Shown here: positions 44,533 through 57,204 of the stretch, one piece after another
Numbering within the stretch: position 1 is the first letter of the stretch
How the letters are laid out: every line of letters starts with the position of its first letter
Assembly (NCBI GenBank): GCA_033239125.1
Contig: BSWB01000004.1
Coordinates: forward strand, 59,519,501-59,583,500
Direction: 5' to 3'
Length of the DNA stretch: 64,000 nt
DNA from: Fagopyrum homotropicum
Taxonomy: Eukaryota > Streptophyta > Magnoliopsida > Caryophyllales > Polygonaceae
Made by a program: the position numbers and the translations under genes
The notes under the pieces: generated by a model
What the model was told of the DNA's origin: nothing
The model's input: only the letters and a program-made list of their open reading frames with translations
The model's database searches: none

Positions 44533-45705
44533 TAGGGTTGGACAACGTCGGATATCCGATCCAATCCAATCCGAACATCCGGATATCCGATCTTATAAAA
44601 TTATATTAATTGAGTTCCGGATCCGATCCGAAATTACTCGGATATCCGTTGATTTTTTTTCGGATCGGATTGGATATATGTTTCGGATATCCGACTGATC
44701 CGACTCTTTTTTCTTCCTCAAACAGTAACATCTTTCATCATTCCATCAATGCGAGTACGGATGCAAAGAAACCATGTTTCACTTTAGTTCAAAGAAATTA
44801 CTCTAGTTTTAAGGTTTTAAGCATATATCCTAGTCAAAGACTTGTCATAAAAGGGTTGTTAAGGATTGTAGTTGCAAAGATGGTTCATGATTTCGGTCAA
44901 CATCTAGAAGAGAAATAAGAAGGGGTTCGCACTTGTAGTTGCAACTTTGGAAGAAATAAAACGAAGGGCTTTCATATGATTTCGATCGTAGTTGCAAAGT
45001 TGGGAAGTTTGAAAACAGAGACAAGAAATGGGGATGAATGGTGGGCAATAACAAAACAGACAGAACCAAGAGAGAAAGGTGAACCAATACTCAGTTGGTC
45101 TAGTGGTTGTGGTGCTAGACTCCTTAAATGTTAGCCCGGAGATTCGAGTTCGAATCCTCCTGGAGACATGTATGGAAAAATTGGTATTGGGAGGGTATCC
45201 CCTTAATGGGCCACAGTAAATACCCTATCCGGACGTAGGCGAAGTCGAACCGAAAACGTACCATTTCAAAAAAAAAAAAGAGAGAAAGGTGAAGACTTCC
45301 TGAAAACGGCGGCTACCAAAGGAGCATGAAGGTAATGTCGCTTTAGGTTATATTTTATGGAAAAGACCAGAAAGCCCTTAACTTTTAGTCTACAATAAAT
45401 AAAAAACATAAAACATGCAACAATGTCTTATGTTGAGCTTTAACCTAAGACCAAATAGACAATGTAAGATCCCTCCACCATCTGTGCTAAGTACTTGTTG
45501 TATCATAAGATATAAAACAGTCATATCTATATATATACTCGGATATCCGACAGCCTAAAATCTCATTCCATATCCGATCTGAATATCCGAAAAAATGTGT
45601 CGGGTCGGATCGAATTCGGATAGACACTTATCGGATCGTATGGGACTTGGAGTTTTTAAGCCCAAATCATCGGATTAACGGATCGGATCTTTTTGCACAC
45701 CCCTA
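44533..45705. mobile_element. Non-autonomous hAT-like DNA transposon
   Basis: Left end TAGGGTTGGACAA and inverted right end TAGGGGTGTGCAA form imperfect terminal inverted repeats. They are flanked by an 8-bp duplication GATGATAT (44525-44532) and GATGACAT (45706-45713), 7 of 8 matching. Subterminal regions (44550-44700 and 45537-45690) are packed with GGATATCCG and GATCCGATCC repeats. 1173 bp including a SINE; no transposase. hAT assignment rests on the 8-bp TSD and TAGGGGTG ends. Confidence 0.82.
45084..45277 (+). mobile_element. tRNA-derived SINE
   Basis: Begins CCAATACTCAGTTGGTCTAG. Box A-like TGGTCTAGTGGTTG (about 45097) and box B-like GAGTTCGAATCC (about 45148) are spaced as in a tRNA promoter. 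It ends in a run of about 12 A. Flanked by a 16-bp duplication AAGAGAGAAAGGTGAA (45068-45083 and 45278-45293). It lies inside the hAT element, so it is the later insertion. Confidence 0.9.
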
Positions 45706-45713
45706 GATGACAT

Positions 45714-46725
45714 ATGTGAAATGGCCACCTACGGCTTCTTTGGTCGTTTTGCTCATCTGTAGCTTCAAATCGTGGATTTTCACTATAAGGCATATTTAGG
45801 AGACTTTGCGTTGTAGTTCCTCAATTATATATAGTCTTCACTTCCGCTCCGACTTCCGGGAGGATGCAATTCTGACATAATTGATGTCGTAAATGTATGA
45901 AACACATAAAAACTAAGGTAGATGCCGAAATATAAAAAGTGAACGCTCACCATACATATACAGATGTATGAGAGTAAAGGAATATGAAACACATGAATTT
46001 AAGATCCAAAGAGTATTGCATTTGACACTCATCAGTAATCCATTTGCCTCAAATCATCTTGTATATCCCTCCACCGACATATGATAATGTCTTTTGCGTC
46101 AATTCCCGTTCAACAACACTTTCAAATTGATGGTCTATAGACACAATCCAAAATAATAAAAAAAAATACCCTCCTACAATGGAAGAGATTAAATATTATT
46201 ATATAATATATACCATACCGGAGCGTTTACTTCCCAAATGACCCAAACGGGCCAAACTTAAAAGACAAGCACAAGAAACTAGATTTCAAAATATTAATTT
46301 ATTCATGAACATTATTCTTTCTAGTTACCATGTAATTTTTAAACTCATGGTGTAATCTACAAATTTTTAGTTTGTATATTCAAATTTTGATATCTCACAA
46401 TCATAAAAAAAATATGTTGTATGGAATAAACAAGTATACACTTGGTCAATGATTGAACAATTTAGATACGAACCGAAATATATAACACGATTTAACCAAA
46501 CATTTTTATAATATTAATAATTATATTGCCTAAATATAATGATTTTTACATTTTTAATAGACACGACGGTGGGATCTAACATGTTATTAATTTACATTTT
46601 ATAATGTAATAACCACCATAAACGCACGTAAGTGCCTCTAATTTCAATTAATTTGTCAATCATTAGCAAGAATTTTGGGTTTCTACTACGAAAATCATAT
46701 ACGTAACTAAGTTTTGGTATCCAAA
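45714..46725. other. A+T-rich intergenic DNA, nothing recognised
   Basis: No open frame with family resemblance on either strand. Probably the host sequence into which the hAT element and the Helitron-like block were inserted. Confidence 0.5.
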
Positions 46726-46756
46726 CTAGTTTAGTACCCGTGCCTTGCACGAGTAT
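46726..46756 (-). terminator. Helitron-type 3' terminal hairpin and CTAG end
   Basis: Stem CTCGTGC / GCACGGG (one mismatch) with a three-base loop, 8 bases upstream of terminal CTAG. In Helitrons this hairpin acts as the rolling-circle termination signal. Confidence 0.6.
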
Positions 46757-47399
46757 TTAAAAATGTATTTTTTGTTATTTTTTTGTGTTAATAATTTTTT
46801 ATAGATGTCATTTTCTTATTATATTTTGTTGATTTGATCATGAATGTTTACGTAATAAAGTATACGCTTATTAAATGATAACAACATAATTATTGACCTA
46901 GTTCGTCATATAAATATGACGACATGTGGGAGCATACCAAACCAAAAGTATTCACTATATCTATATTATAAACACCACAATATTAATAAATGTCAAATAA
47001 AAAACGACATTTATGCAATGCAAAAATATATTCAAAATAAATTGATTCAAAAAATAAATAAAATTGTGCATATATAATATAATACAAATCCAAAAGATAA
47101 CATTTGTCCTGAAACCTCAAAAACACGCGCGACAGTCCGATTCCGGAAAAGAAAAAGATAAATTTGATATAAGTGTAAACTCAAAAGTTATGATCGCTTG
47201 ATATTATTGATAGAAAAAAAAAATAATTGTAAACTCAGAAGATAACATTAATCATCAAACTTTTTATGTTTATTTATACAACTTCTCAAAGGGTCGTGTT
47301 TTCTTAATAATCGATGTGGGATAGCAAATTCCATATTTTACAAAATAATTATGGTTTAATAAAAAAAAGATATATTGGCTTAAATTGTAATTTGATAAA

Positions 47400-47501
47400 G
47401 GGTGAGTTGGGTAAGTAGGCAACTTATGTAATGGTGTGTACAAACTAGGCCCTTTTTGTTTCTTGTTAACAAACTAGGCCCCTCTATAATTTACAAAAAA
47501 G
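47400..47501 (+). repeat. MULE left terminal inverted repeat (imperfect)
   Basis: GGGTGAGTTGGG at the edge, then an insertion of about 29 bp relative to the right end, then GGCCCTTTTTG and AACTAGGCCCCT. The AACTAGGCCC unit is present twice here (47457 and 47488) but once at the right end. Confidence 0.7.
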
Positions 47502-48174
47502 ATTAATGAATTAAATATGTAGGATTCTATAGATTTGCTGGATAATTCTCTTTCCTAATAATCCGTATTAATTAGCTTAATTTAAGTCATTAAAATTTAT
47601 TTTAGCCGTTAAATAAGGAAATAGGCGTTTTGATAATTGCCATTCATTAGTTGAATGTCCATTAGACGATCGTTTGCAGAAGCTTTGTTGACGCCATTGC
47701 TGCTTCATCCGAGTTTGTGCTATTGTCGTCTTCTACATTGAATCTATGATTTCTCATCTTCATTACTCCGTAATCGTTCGATAGAATTCGATCGTATACA
47801 TAAGGCGCTCATAATCAACAACATATTTGATTTTGTCCTAGGGTTTTTTTTCATCCGAAAATCTGGACGCCATTGTTGGTCCTTCTGATCTACTCAGTGT
47901 CGTCAGAAGATAACGAGTATGTACACAATAAGGTGGTGGTCGACTACATATTTTTGTCACAACGACCAATAGATTGCGTATTTACCAGGTAATACGTATT
48001 TGTGTGTCGTTTTGTGTGTTTTGTTTGAGTGTAAACATAATTGTTATTGGTCGTTGTACAATGAAAAAATAATATATGTTGGTATGATATGTATGTGTCT
48101 TGTGTATTTAATATGTCGTGAAGGTATGTGGTGTGTATGTAATGTAACATGTTATTGTTATTTGTGTATTAGGT

Positions 48175-50631
48175 ATGAGTACTGTATTTGCGACATTCTA
48201 TTACGGTGGTGCTTGGGAGCTGAATACTAATGTATGGGAATACATTGGTGATGTTACAAGCAAGCCTCTTGCTGTAGATGGATCTTGCACATTTGAGGAA
48301 TTAATAGATAAGGTTTCAACGCAGTTTGGGATATGTAAGTCGGAATTTGATATCAAATTATCGTACAAGAATCCATTCAATCCTTCACTCAAACCATTCA
48401 ACGTCACCACAACGGTTGATTTGGAAACATTCCTCCAAATAAATGGTCTGCAGCAGTTCATGTGGAGTGTGCCAATGTGTGTGACGACAGTAAGTGTTCA
48501 TAAACCTAAAAATGTTGTGACACTGGATGCGTTACATAATGGAGAACAAATTATGAACGATTATCTGCAGCTTGATTTAAGTACATATTCATCAAATATG
48601 TCGTTGACAGTAGAAGAAGATCTTACGCCGGGTGACACACTAGCGATAGTGCCACGTGTAGATACATATGTACCAGATGTGCATGATTATGAGCTTGCAT
48701 TGGGCAAAACATATTCTTCGAAGGTAGAGTTAAAGAATGCTTTGTGTTTGCATTCAATATCCGAATGTTCCCAATATAGGATTGTTAAGTCAAAAATGAA
48801 GGCAGTAACAGCAAGATGTATTGACGAAGAGTGTAAATGGAGGGTTCGTTTCACTAAGCTTGGGGGATCAAGTTATTTTACAACAACAAGGTATGTGTCC
48901 ACACACACATGTTCGTATCACATGAGAAGAGCTGGGAACAGGGGAGCTTCCTATCAAGTAATTGCAGAGAAAGTGAAATCAATGTATGTTGTATATTATA
49001 GCTAAACTTTATATTCTTGACTGTAAGTTGTGTACTAATTTGTGTACACAATGTTTATGTAGGTACGGCAACTCGAAGAAGTTACCTTCGGTTAATCAGA
49101 TAGTCACTGTTATGAAGAGTTTACATCGAATAGATGCTAGTTATTGGAAGTGTTGGAAAGCACAGGAGGCCGTTAAGGATATGATTAGAGGAACTTCAGA
49201 AGATAATTATAGCTCCATCCCCGCATATTTGTATATGTTAGAGGAAGTGAACAATGGTACCATTTCTGCCCTTGTGCTTGATGATGAGAATCGTTTCAGA
49301 TATGTATTTGTCGCATTTGGTCAGTCTATCAGAGGATTTGGCGCAATGCGGAAGGTACAATACATTTTTTCTTAACAATATGTAGTACTCTATAATTTAT
49401 TATGTATTTCAATTTGTATATTTTTAAAAAATATGTAGGTTATAACGGTAGATGGCACGCATTTAAGTGGGAAATATGGAGGGGTGTTGCTCGTTGCAAC
49501 TGCGCAAGATGCAAATCAACAAATCTACCCAATTGCTTTCGGTATTGTTGATAGTGAGAATGATGCGTCCTGGGATTTCTTCTTTAATAATTTGAGTCGT
49601 ATAATTCCGGATAACAAGGAACTTGTGTTTGTTTCTGATCGACATAATTCAATAAAGAAGGGTATTTCAGCGAACTATCGGTTGGCATTTCATGGTTACT
49701 GTATTTGGCATCTTAAGGGCAACCTGCGAAAGAGGACAAGATCGAACCGTATCCTACAAATGTTTATTGAAGGGGCGAAGAAATGCAGAGAATCTGACTG
49801 CATTGAACTACTTAGGCAAATATCTCTGGTATGTGTTGTTACTTCATGGATTCATCGGTTCGTTATGTATATAATATGTATACTTATGTATAAAAATATG
49901 TATAGGAAAAGCCGAAGGTGGGAGAGTTGCTTACTGAGATGGGGATATCAACGTGGGCTCGTTCATTATCTCCTGGGAAAAGGTATAACATAATGACTAG
50001 CAACAACGCCGAGTGTGTTAATGGCATAATGAAAGAAGGGAGGGAATATCCAGTTTTAGCAATGCTGGATGAAATCAGACAGTTTATGTCACGGTGGTTT
50101 GCGGAACGCCGTCAAAAGTCGCAATCTTGTGTGGATGTTTCCACACCAAAAGTTGAGGCTATCATTCAAAAAAGGTTTGATGAAGCAGGTTCTTACTTTG
50201 TGTACACACTTGACGCAGATATGATGGAATTTGAGGTAAAAAGGGCGGATGAACATGTCATTGTTTGTTTGCAAATGAAGACTTGTGCCTGCAAAGAGTT
50301 TGATATAGAAGAAATACCATGCATACATGCAGTAGCTGCAGCGAAACACGTAGGTATGAGTCCTTCTTATCTTGTAAGTAAATATTATTCCACAGAATAT
50401 TGGAGGTCTGGATATGCAGAAGTTATTTACCCGGTGCCGAACAAGTCAGATTGGGATATACCGATATACGTTTCAGATATTGCTTGTGAGCCCCCATTGA
50501 AGCGTAAGAGGTGTGGAAGAATGCCAAAGTCCAGGTTTCGTGCATCTTGGGAACAAGGATCTAAGAGAAAATGTAGTTGTTGTGGCTTTAGTGGACACAC
50601 TAAAAAAACTTGTGTAAATCAGCCGAAATAG
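48175..50631 (+). CDS. MuDR-type transposase of the MULE (4 exons, 738 aa)
   Basis: Exons 48175-48983, 49063-49354, 49439-49828 and 49906-50631. All introns are GT-AG with correct phase; the sum is 2217 nt. It catalyses cut-and-paste transposition in the nucleus. Domains: N-terminal region, MuDR zinc-binding region about residues 213-245 (RCIDEECKWRV ... THTCSYH), and an RNase H-like DDE core with Asp in ITVDGTHL (about 372), Asp in FVSDRHN (about 434) and Glu in NNAECVNG (about 533). SWIM zinc finger about 623-640 (CACKEFDIEEIPCIH) and C-terminal CCHC knuckle about 718-732 (CSCCGFSGHTKKTC). The start follows an AG (TATTAG/GTATG) that may close a 5' UTR intron. No lesion seen, so it may be active. 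It lies in the left half of the element, transcribed inward from the left TIR. Confidence 0.88.
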
Positions 50632-51260
50632 CCAAGTTTATTTGATAATTAGTTCACTATTTTTATCCGTACATAATCTGTTATTTTATTATCAACTTTA
50701 TAAAAATTGCCTTTATTATGTATAAACAAACGTCGTTTTTTAGAATATGTATATCACACATACATATATAACTCGTATACTCTATTTTGTTAATAAATTT
50801 ATAATGTATTTGGCAATCATTATATCCAAAGTCGAACCCAAACGACGTTGTGTACATGATTTATATGCGTATATGTACCTTTTTATTTTATGTACGTGAA
50901 TTTTAATTGATATGTGTGCTTTATTTTAATGTAAAATTTTATCGATTATGTACAAATATCTAGCATAAGTTAATAGTCTGAACAATTGTAGCTTTTTGTG
51001 TTGTTTATCTAACTTTATTATGTCAGACGAACATGTAAAATGAATATCAAATCGTTATACACAACCATTTGTATAGTAGCTACGGGTCATACTAAAAACA
51101 AGGATTAACATTTGGGTCTAAGTGTTTCGGTTACATAAACCGTTACATAAACAGAAGTTTCTCAATCCTCATCAACCCATTCGAAAAACTTAAAACACAA
51201 ATCAGTAAAATGGAAGTCTTAGTATTTGGGTTACATAAACCACTACATAATTGGATGATT
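50632..51260. other. Intergenic region between the convergent MULE genes
   Basis: 629 bp, A+T-rich, no coding capacity. It must hold the 3' ends of both transcripts; no clear polyadenylation signal can be singled out. Confidence 0.6.
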
Positions 51261-54200
51261 TCAGTCCTCATTGAACCAGTCGCGCCATTCCCGGGTGAAC
51301 ACAACATTTGCCAATTTCTCTCTACTTGCTTGAACAAATTCATCGCTGATAGCACTCAAATCTTTACGTCCAGACGCTAAGTACTGTATGTACTTTAGAG
51401 TGAATATGTCACAGCTTCCACTGTGTTCAAAAAAGTGTACATAATTACAAAGTATGTAGTATTATATGGAAACTACATAATTTAAGTACACAACATGTAC
51501 CCGTCAGCGTTGATGTTCAACCCAGTCTTCCTGATCACCTTTAGTGGGCCCTTTAGTCGATCTCCAAGCCTTTTGTGCTTGTCATGTACTCCAAGCAGTT
51601 TAGGGAGCATAACAGCCATGGGCTCAAGAAGGTTATGCAGTTTGTCATCCTTTGTGTAGTGTATCTGTGGATCATAAACATATATGCACCACGTACGGAA
51701 ATCAATTTCAAGAGCAACCCAATGGGATTCTTGGAGGTTGAATGGTGAATATATGACATCAACGTCATATAACGCCTTTCGGAACATCTGTGGACTGTCC
51801 CCAGAAATAACCTCGTGCATGCTTTGATTGAAACTTTGCTTCGATTCTTTCATAGTAATATGCTTTTCAAACACTGTACGGTTGTATGCCCTAGTCCAAA
51901 CAGTTGAAAGCACAGCAATCTTGGCGAATCGATCAGGGTTGTCAACAATGCTCTTCCGCATGTTCATAATTATCTCATCAATAGCCTGTGGAAACAAATT
52001 TACGGGGTCAAACATAACTACACATTCTGTATATATATGTATATATATATAATTAAGTTGTACATATGAGCATTTACGTGTTGATTCAAGTCAACAGCAG
52101 TTACATATTGACCACATCAAGAGCAGGTGCAAATGAAAATATTGGAATCACTTTATTTATACATTTTTTGACGGCAAATCATGAATATTGTTCAAGCAAG
52201 TATAGAGAAATTGGCAAATTTTGTGTTCATATTATTTACACATATTGATCTATTCAATAATCTACGGCAAAGCATGAATATTGGAATCACATTATTTATA
52301 CATTTTCTGTGTATGAGCAACTTGTACATCCTGCGTATGTACATATCTGAATAATTCAATACGTAGGCAACTTATGTTTCTATAGTCTTACTGAAATGTG
52401 TTATGCATATGATGTATGATAATCTCACGCCTATTTCCATATGATGTATGATAGTCTCATGCGTGTATATATATGTATTGATTATGTGTACATACCTCGT
52501 CTTTAATCCAGCCGCTTTGTTTCAGTATGTCCTGTATTGATTCTCTGGATATGTTCTTAATATAACCCCGAATCATACCTTGATCGTCTTTGTTCTTCAC
52601 CCAGTTATACATTTTTTGACGCTCAGCTGTTTGTAACAAGCTCATTGGTGGTTCTTTCGGAAGTTTCACGTTTTTTCTGAACGGGGTACGCTTGTATTTA
52701 CTATCTTTTGGGACCCTAAGTCCAACCCTTCGAACAGGCTCTATTACATTGACGCCCTGTTTTAACAAAACGGTAAACAGACATTACATATTTTTTAAAT
52801 ATGTCATATGTAGAGTACCAGATTCAGTTACATAATTATACATATATATTACATATTCTACGATGTTTTTGTATTATAGGCTACACACTTGTGTTGTTTC
52901 ATACCTCGCTCGACCCAGCACCTATTTCTTGAACATAAGCATCATCTGCAGTCTGTTTTGGAGAAGCAACATCACTCTTTTCAGTTGGGGCATTCCCTCT
53001 TGTATCAGCTGATTGGGCTATAAGTTCTTTGACAAGAATTTTGATTTTGTTCTCGGTCCTCTTGCTTGCCATGTAAACAGTTGTGTCTATCTTATCATAT
53101 AGCGTTCCAAGATCCTTTGAATATGTTGTCAAATCATCAATCATAATTCCTTGTTGTTCAACCTTGTCTGCAATGTCTTTCTGCTCCCGTTGAATTGATT
53201 CCAATTTCTCCAATATTTTTGCAACCCATTCCGGCTGAGTTGCTTCCATTCTGAGAGTTCAATACATAAATTATTTACATTCTTGATAAACACAGTAAAT
53301 ATTCTTTACAATTTGAATCATATGTATATATTTATTGGCATGTTTCTAACTTATGTATTAAATTATGTACATTGTAATACTAACCTTGGGCTATCCGGAA
53401 TCTTTTCCTCTGTTTTTTCAGCAAAGTTCTCCTTCTTTCCATCGGGTTCTTTATCAGGAGCTGCATCTATCGTTTCTGCAGATAGGGATTCATTGTTCTT
53501 GTTCGTCCTCTTGGACGATCTACATGACGTTTAACATATGTATTATCAACTACATATATTCTGTATTTATAAAAAAATACTTGTTTTAATTAAGTGATAA
53601 CCTGAGATTCTTGATGATTGGGCTAGTGTTTTCTGCTTTCCTTTTTCCCTTCATCTTTTCCACAGCTTTCGCCTCCACTTTTTGTTTTTCTGTGTACACA
53701 AATTATATGTCCAGTACATCTCATTTAATATGTTATCAAAAAGTAAATTCTTTAACGAAGTCAATAAATATGTATAAACTTACTAGGTGGATCAACAAAG
53801 TCATCAGCATCTTCATCATCCTTCGTATTTGATATGCTCCTAATCTTTATTTTTGGTACAATTGGACTACACAACCAAAACCTATCAATAAATATGTCTA
53901 ACTATCATCTACATAAAACAATGTAATGTACAAAACAGTACATAACGTACCTGAATTCCTTTTCCTTCTCGTGCACAATATTTGGCCTTGTAATTATTAA
54001 ATCAAACTTTTCAAATCCAGCTTCAAACAAGAAATCAATCCTCTCATCTTCTCCCTCTTTTGTGACCCACCTATCGATGTCATCCGATTCACTGAGACCT
54101 TGTACTGTTTTTATTTCCTTCTTTTCAAGGGTATTTATAATACCCTTAATGTCTGCATACCCAGGGAACGGCTTACCCCCTTTACCAGACTTTGATACCC

Positions 54201-55850
54201 AACGTAGGCACAAAGGTGATGCATTTTCATTTATTAAGCTTGCGAAAACCTTTGCAAGCTTTGGAATTGAGTGGAATGCAAATATCTGTAAAATATGTCA
54301 TACAAACATAAAATATTTATGCACACTTATATATTTTATGATTATGTATTAATATATGTGGATATGCACTACATAAACATTGTATTTTCAATGCACATTT
54401 TCTGGTTGCTTAAATGGAAACATCAATTGAAGATAAACACCAATCATATTTACACATACCTGCAGCGCAAGTGGGAACCCTCCAATGTTGTAGCCACCGC
54501 TGTTCCTATCTTTACCAGCCTCACAGGATTGAAGGAACTTCTTGGTCTGTACGAAAGCTAGTCTACCCCATGGAAAAGAGTTAAAAAGGTCCATATCATT
54601 TACCATGTTGATCGTTTGCTGGTTGATTTGGGTTTTCCTGTCTTTGGACACAACAACACATTCGATGAAAAGGATGAGGGCCATTCTGTATTTGAATGGG
54701 GATTCCTTGGGTTCTTTCATGTAGATTTCTTCCAGATCTTTAGTTGAGCATCTTTCTACCCCAACAACAGCTTTCATTTCGACATCGGGTGTTTCATCGT
54801 ATGATTCAAAAAAATCCTCCTCGCAGTTGAGCCCAGTTATTTCTTCAAACTCCTTGATTCCAAACCTTAGCAGTACATCTTTTACTCCAAACCACATAGA
54901 GTGTTTTCTCCTTGTCTGAACCTCTCTCATCAACATGAAGTGTATGATCTGATTTGACATTTTGAGCCGTGTGCTCATTTCAATTATTGGTCCAAAAACC
55001 CCATTCTTCATTCTTTTATTGTCTAACTCAGACAGCCCGTCAAGTATCAATGGTATAAGCTGGAGTCGACTAAAGCTGTTGATACGAGCCATCCGAGGGG
55101 ATTCATTTTCCACCCATCGATATGTGAACTGTAAAGGTACATTTATTATGTTGTAATATATCAGTACATTATAAAAATAATGAATATTATGTATTCTACA
55201 ATATTTTTTCCAACCTTCAGTTGAGGATTGTCCTCCCTATTTATTGTTGCGACATCCTGAGTGTATGTACCTTCCATTCCCTGTTCATTTTGTGACTTAT
55301 CAGCACATTTGTATATGTATATGAATGTACATATAATGATTTACTCATAAATATGTGCTGCCTATTACATATTTAAGTACATTACCTGTGTACACTCCAC
55401 TGTTTTCGAACCCTGTACATATGCTATCATAATATCTGTATATATTTATACATATTGCATCCTTTTATCAACTTGTGTATATTTATTAATACATATGATG
55501 TCAGTTACATAAATATGTACTTACTCATGTACTAATCAGTTTTTTTTTTTTTGTTTTTGAAAACAATATGATTTTAACAACATATGCATGACAGTTACAT
55601 AAATATGTGTTTACTGAAATGTGTTATGCATATGATGTATGATAGTCTCATGCTTGTTTACTAATACATGATTATAATTAGACCATTACATTTTACTACT
55701 TATAAATCTGTACATTAATCTAATGAGCTGCAACTGATTAAATACTACATAATGAAGACATTTGGATACCTGCTTGGAAGGACCAGCCCCAGAAGTAGGA
55801 TGATCTTTCCTCATGTGGGGCTTAATGGCCATTTGCTTTTTTCTTGCCAT
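51261..55850 (-). CDS. Ulp1/C48 cysteine protease-like protein of the MULE (12 exons, 911 aa)
   Basis: Exons (minus): 55850-55770, 55412-55386, 55280-55215, 55128-54460, 54285-53951, 53866-53784, 53689-53602, 53519-53385, 53250-52905, 52756-52496, 51985-51501 and 51420-51261. All junctions are GT-AG; the phases close and total 2736 nt. Start MARKKQMAIKPH. Residues about 59-390 resemble the plant-specific domain found in such MULE proteins (DUF1985-like: WFGVKDVLLRFG, FPWGRLAF, GYNIGGFPLALQ, CLRWVSK). A charged middle with Lys/Glu tracts and a coiled-coil-like segment (WVAKILEKLESIQREQKDIA) follows. C-terminal C48 peptidase: His in QESHWVALEID (about 785), Asp in YVYDPQ (about 802), Cys in GGSCDIF (about 862), so the triad is complete. 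Predicted to cleave SUMO or similar modifiers; substrate unknown. Short exons 2, 3, 6 and 7 are the least certain. Confidence 0.83.
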
Positions 55851-57195
55851 AGTGTTTGTACTATAAATGAACTAGTACGATTAGTTGAATTTGTAACTTA
55901 CATTGAATGCTATATGTACATATTGTAATATACATAATTTGTATCCCTGATACGAGCTATAAACATAACACATTCATGTATGCTATTTATCTACACATCT
56001 GCACTTATATGTACCAAATCATGATGCTTGTCTACATATTCTACATGTATGATATTTCAATTCATAATCAATTTTGCCTTTTCTTGATATTTATACATAT
56101 TCTATATGTATTCAGTAGGGCCTAGTTTATACATACTATGTATGTATTTGCTATTGTTCAGTACAGTAGCCGACATGCATCAACAAATAATCACCAATTA
56201 CTCATTTCTGTATCAAATTCTAATAATATCTGAGGTACATATTAGACATAATTTGTATAATCTGGTACACAATCACCAGTTATTCAGTTGGATAAACCAT
56301 GTATAACATTTCTGTTTATCATAACAGTATAACATGAAGAAATGAAACAGATGGAAGATGGAAGACGATAGAAACAGAACATAATCACAATAACAGATCT
56401 GGGCATATACTGAGTACTTAGATGAAGGAATGAAACGGATGGAAGACGATAGAAACAGAACATAATAAGTCTACATAGAAACAGAACATAATAAGTCTAC
56501 ATAGAAACAGAACATTTTCCCCAAATACTTTCACTGTTAACCTTTGTGTAATTTCTGGAAGACGATATTCAAATTAGTTTTTGATTTGTACAGATTTAGT
56601 ACATAATCGACAAATAGGTTGCAATAAACTTCATATCGAACCAAAAAATGTACCTTTTGTTGATTTATGGAAGACGATACTCTTCGAACAGTTCTTCAGC
56701 TATCTTCAACTATCTTCAATGGCGATATGCGTATACTTTCCTTCAATATAGCATGAAATAAACGATTATGATTATCGCCTTAACTGTATAAGTATTAGTA
56801 CAAGAAACGAAAAATGTATGTGAAGACGATACCTTGAATCGATGATGCTGAGAGTTCTCCAGAGAATATTTGGACCTAGAATCGTCTAAAATGGAGAAGA
56901 AAGGGTAAAGTAACCGGCGATTGGAATACGTGCTGATGTGTTTGATTGATGGGTGTTCTCTCTCATAGAGGTTGCAGATGGCGCGATATTCGTAAGTTTT
57001 ACAGTTGCCTTTTTTTTTAAAATTTTATTGTTTAATTAAGGCACGTTTTGATTACGGTTTTTATTTAACAGCTCATCCGAATATCCTATTTTATCTCTTC
57101 TTCCTTTTTGTTTATCTTTATTTTTTGGGTTAATAATCCTAGGGGCCTAGTTAATCTACACTAATCAAAAAGGGCCCTAAATCACCAATTTTCTC
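55851..57195. other. MULE right-end non-coding region (promoter side of the protease gene)
   Basis: A+T-rich DNA with short direct repeats, e.g. ACAGAACATAATAAGTCTAC twice in tandem about 56455-56500 and GGAAGACGATA near 56347, 56440, 56560 and 56662. It presumably holds the promoter and 5' UTR of the minus-strand gene; no single TATA box stands out. Confidence 0.55.
57129..57195 (-). repeat. MULE right terminal inverted repeat (imperfect)
   Basis: On the minus strand: GAGAAAATTGGTGATTTAGG, then GCCCTTTTTG and AACTAGGCCCCTAGG. Adjacent to TSD TTTGATAAA. Confidence 0.75.
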
Positions 57196-57204
57196 TTTGA
57201 TAAA

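Larger units (their letters stand above)
47400..57195. mobile_element. Mutator-like element (MULE) with transposase and Ulp1-like protease
   Basis: Perfect 9-bp TSD TTTGATAAA at 47391-47399 and 57196-57204. Imperfect inverted ends: left GGGTGAGTTGGG, right (inverted) GAGAAAATTGG. Both are followed by a block with GGCCCTTTTTG and AACTAGGCCCCT (left 47457-47501, right 57129-57180 inverted). 9796 bp. Two convergent genes: transposase on plus, C48-protease-like on minus. Neither shows a stop or frameshift under the splicing given below. MULEs with captured Ulp1-like genes are known in plants (Kaonashi/KI-MULEs, CUMULE); this belongs to that type by architecture. Confidence 0.93.

Noticed and set aside
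44610..44918. Open frame in the hAT-like element
   Set aside because: No hAT transposase motif; it overlaps subterminal repeats.
45084..45180. A tRNA gene
   Set aside because: tRNA-like boxes, but the acceptor stem does not close and the unit has a poly-A tail and 16-bp TSD; it is a SINE.
48175..55850. Two intact spliced genes that could be host genes
   Set aside because: They lie between inverted ends with a perfect 9-bp TSD and encode a MuDR transposase and the ULP type carried by plant MULEs.
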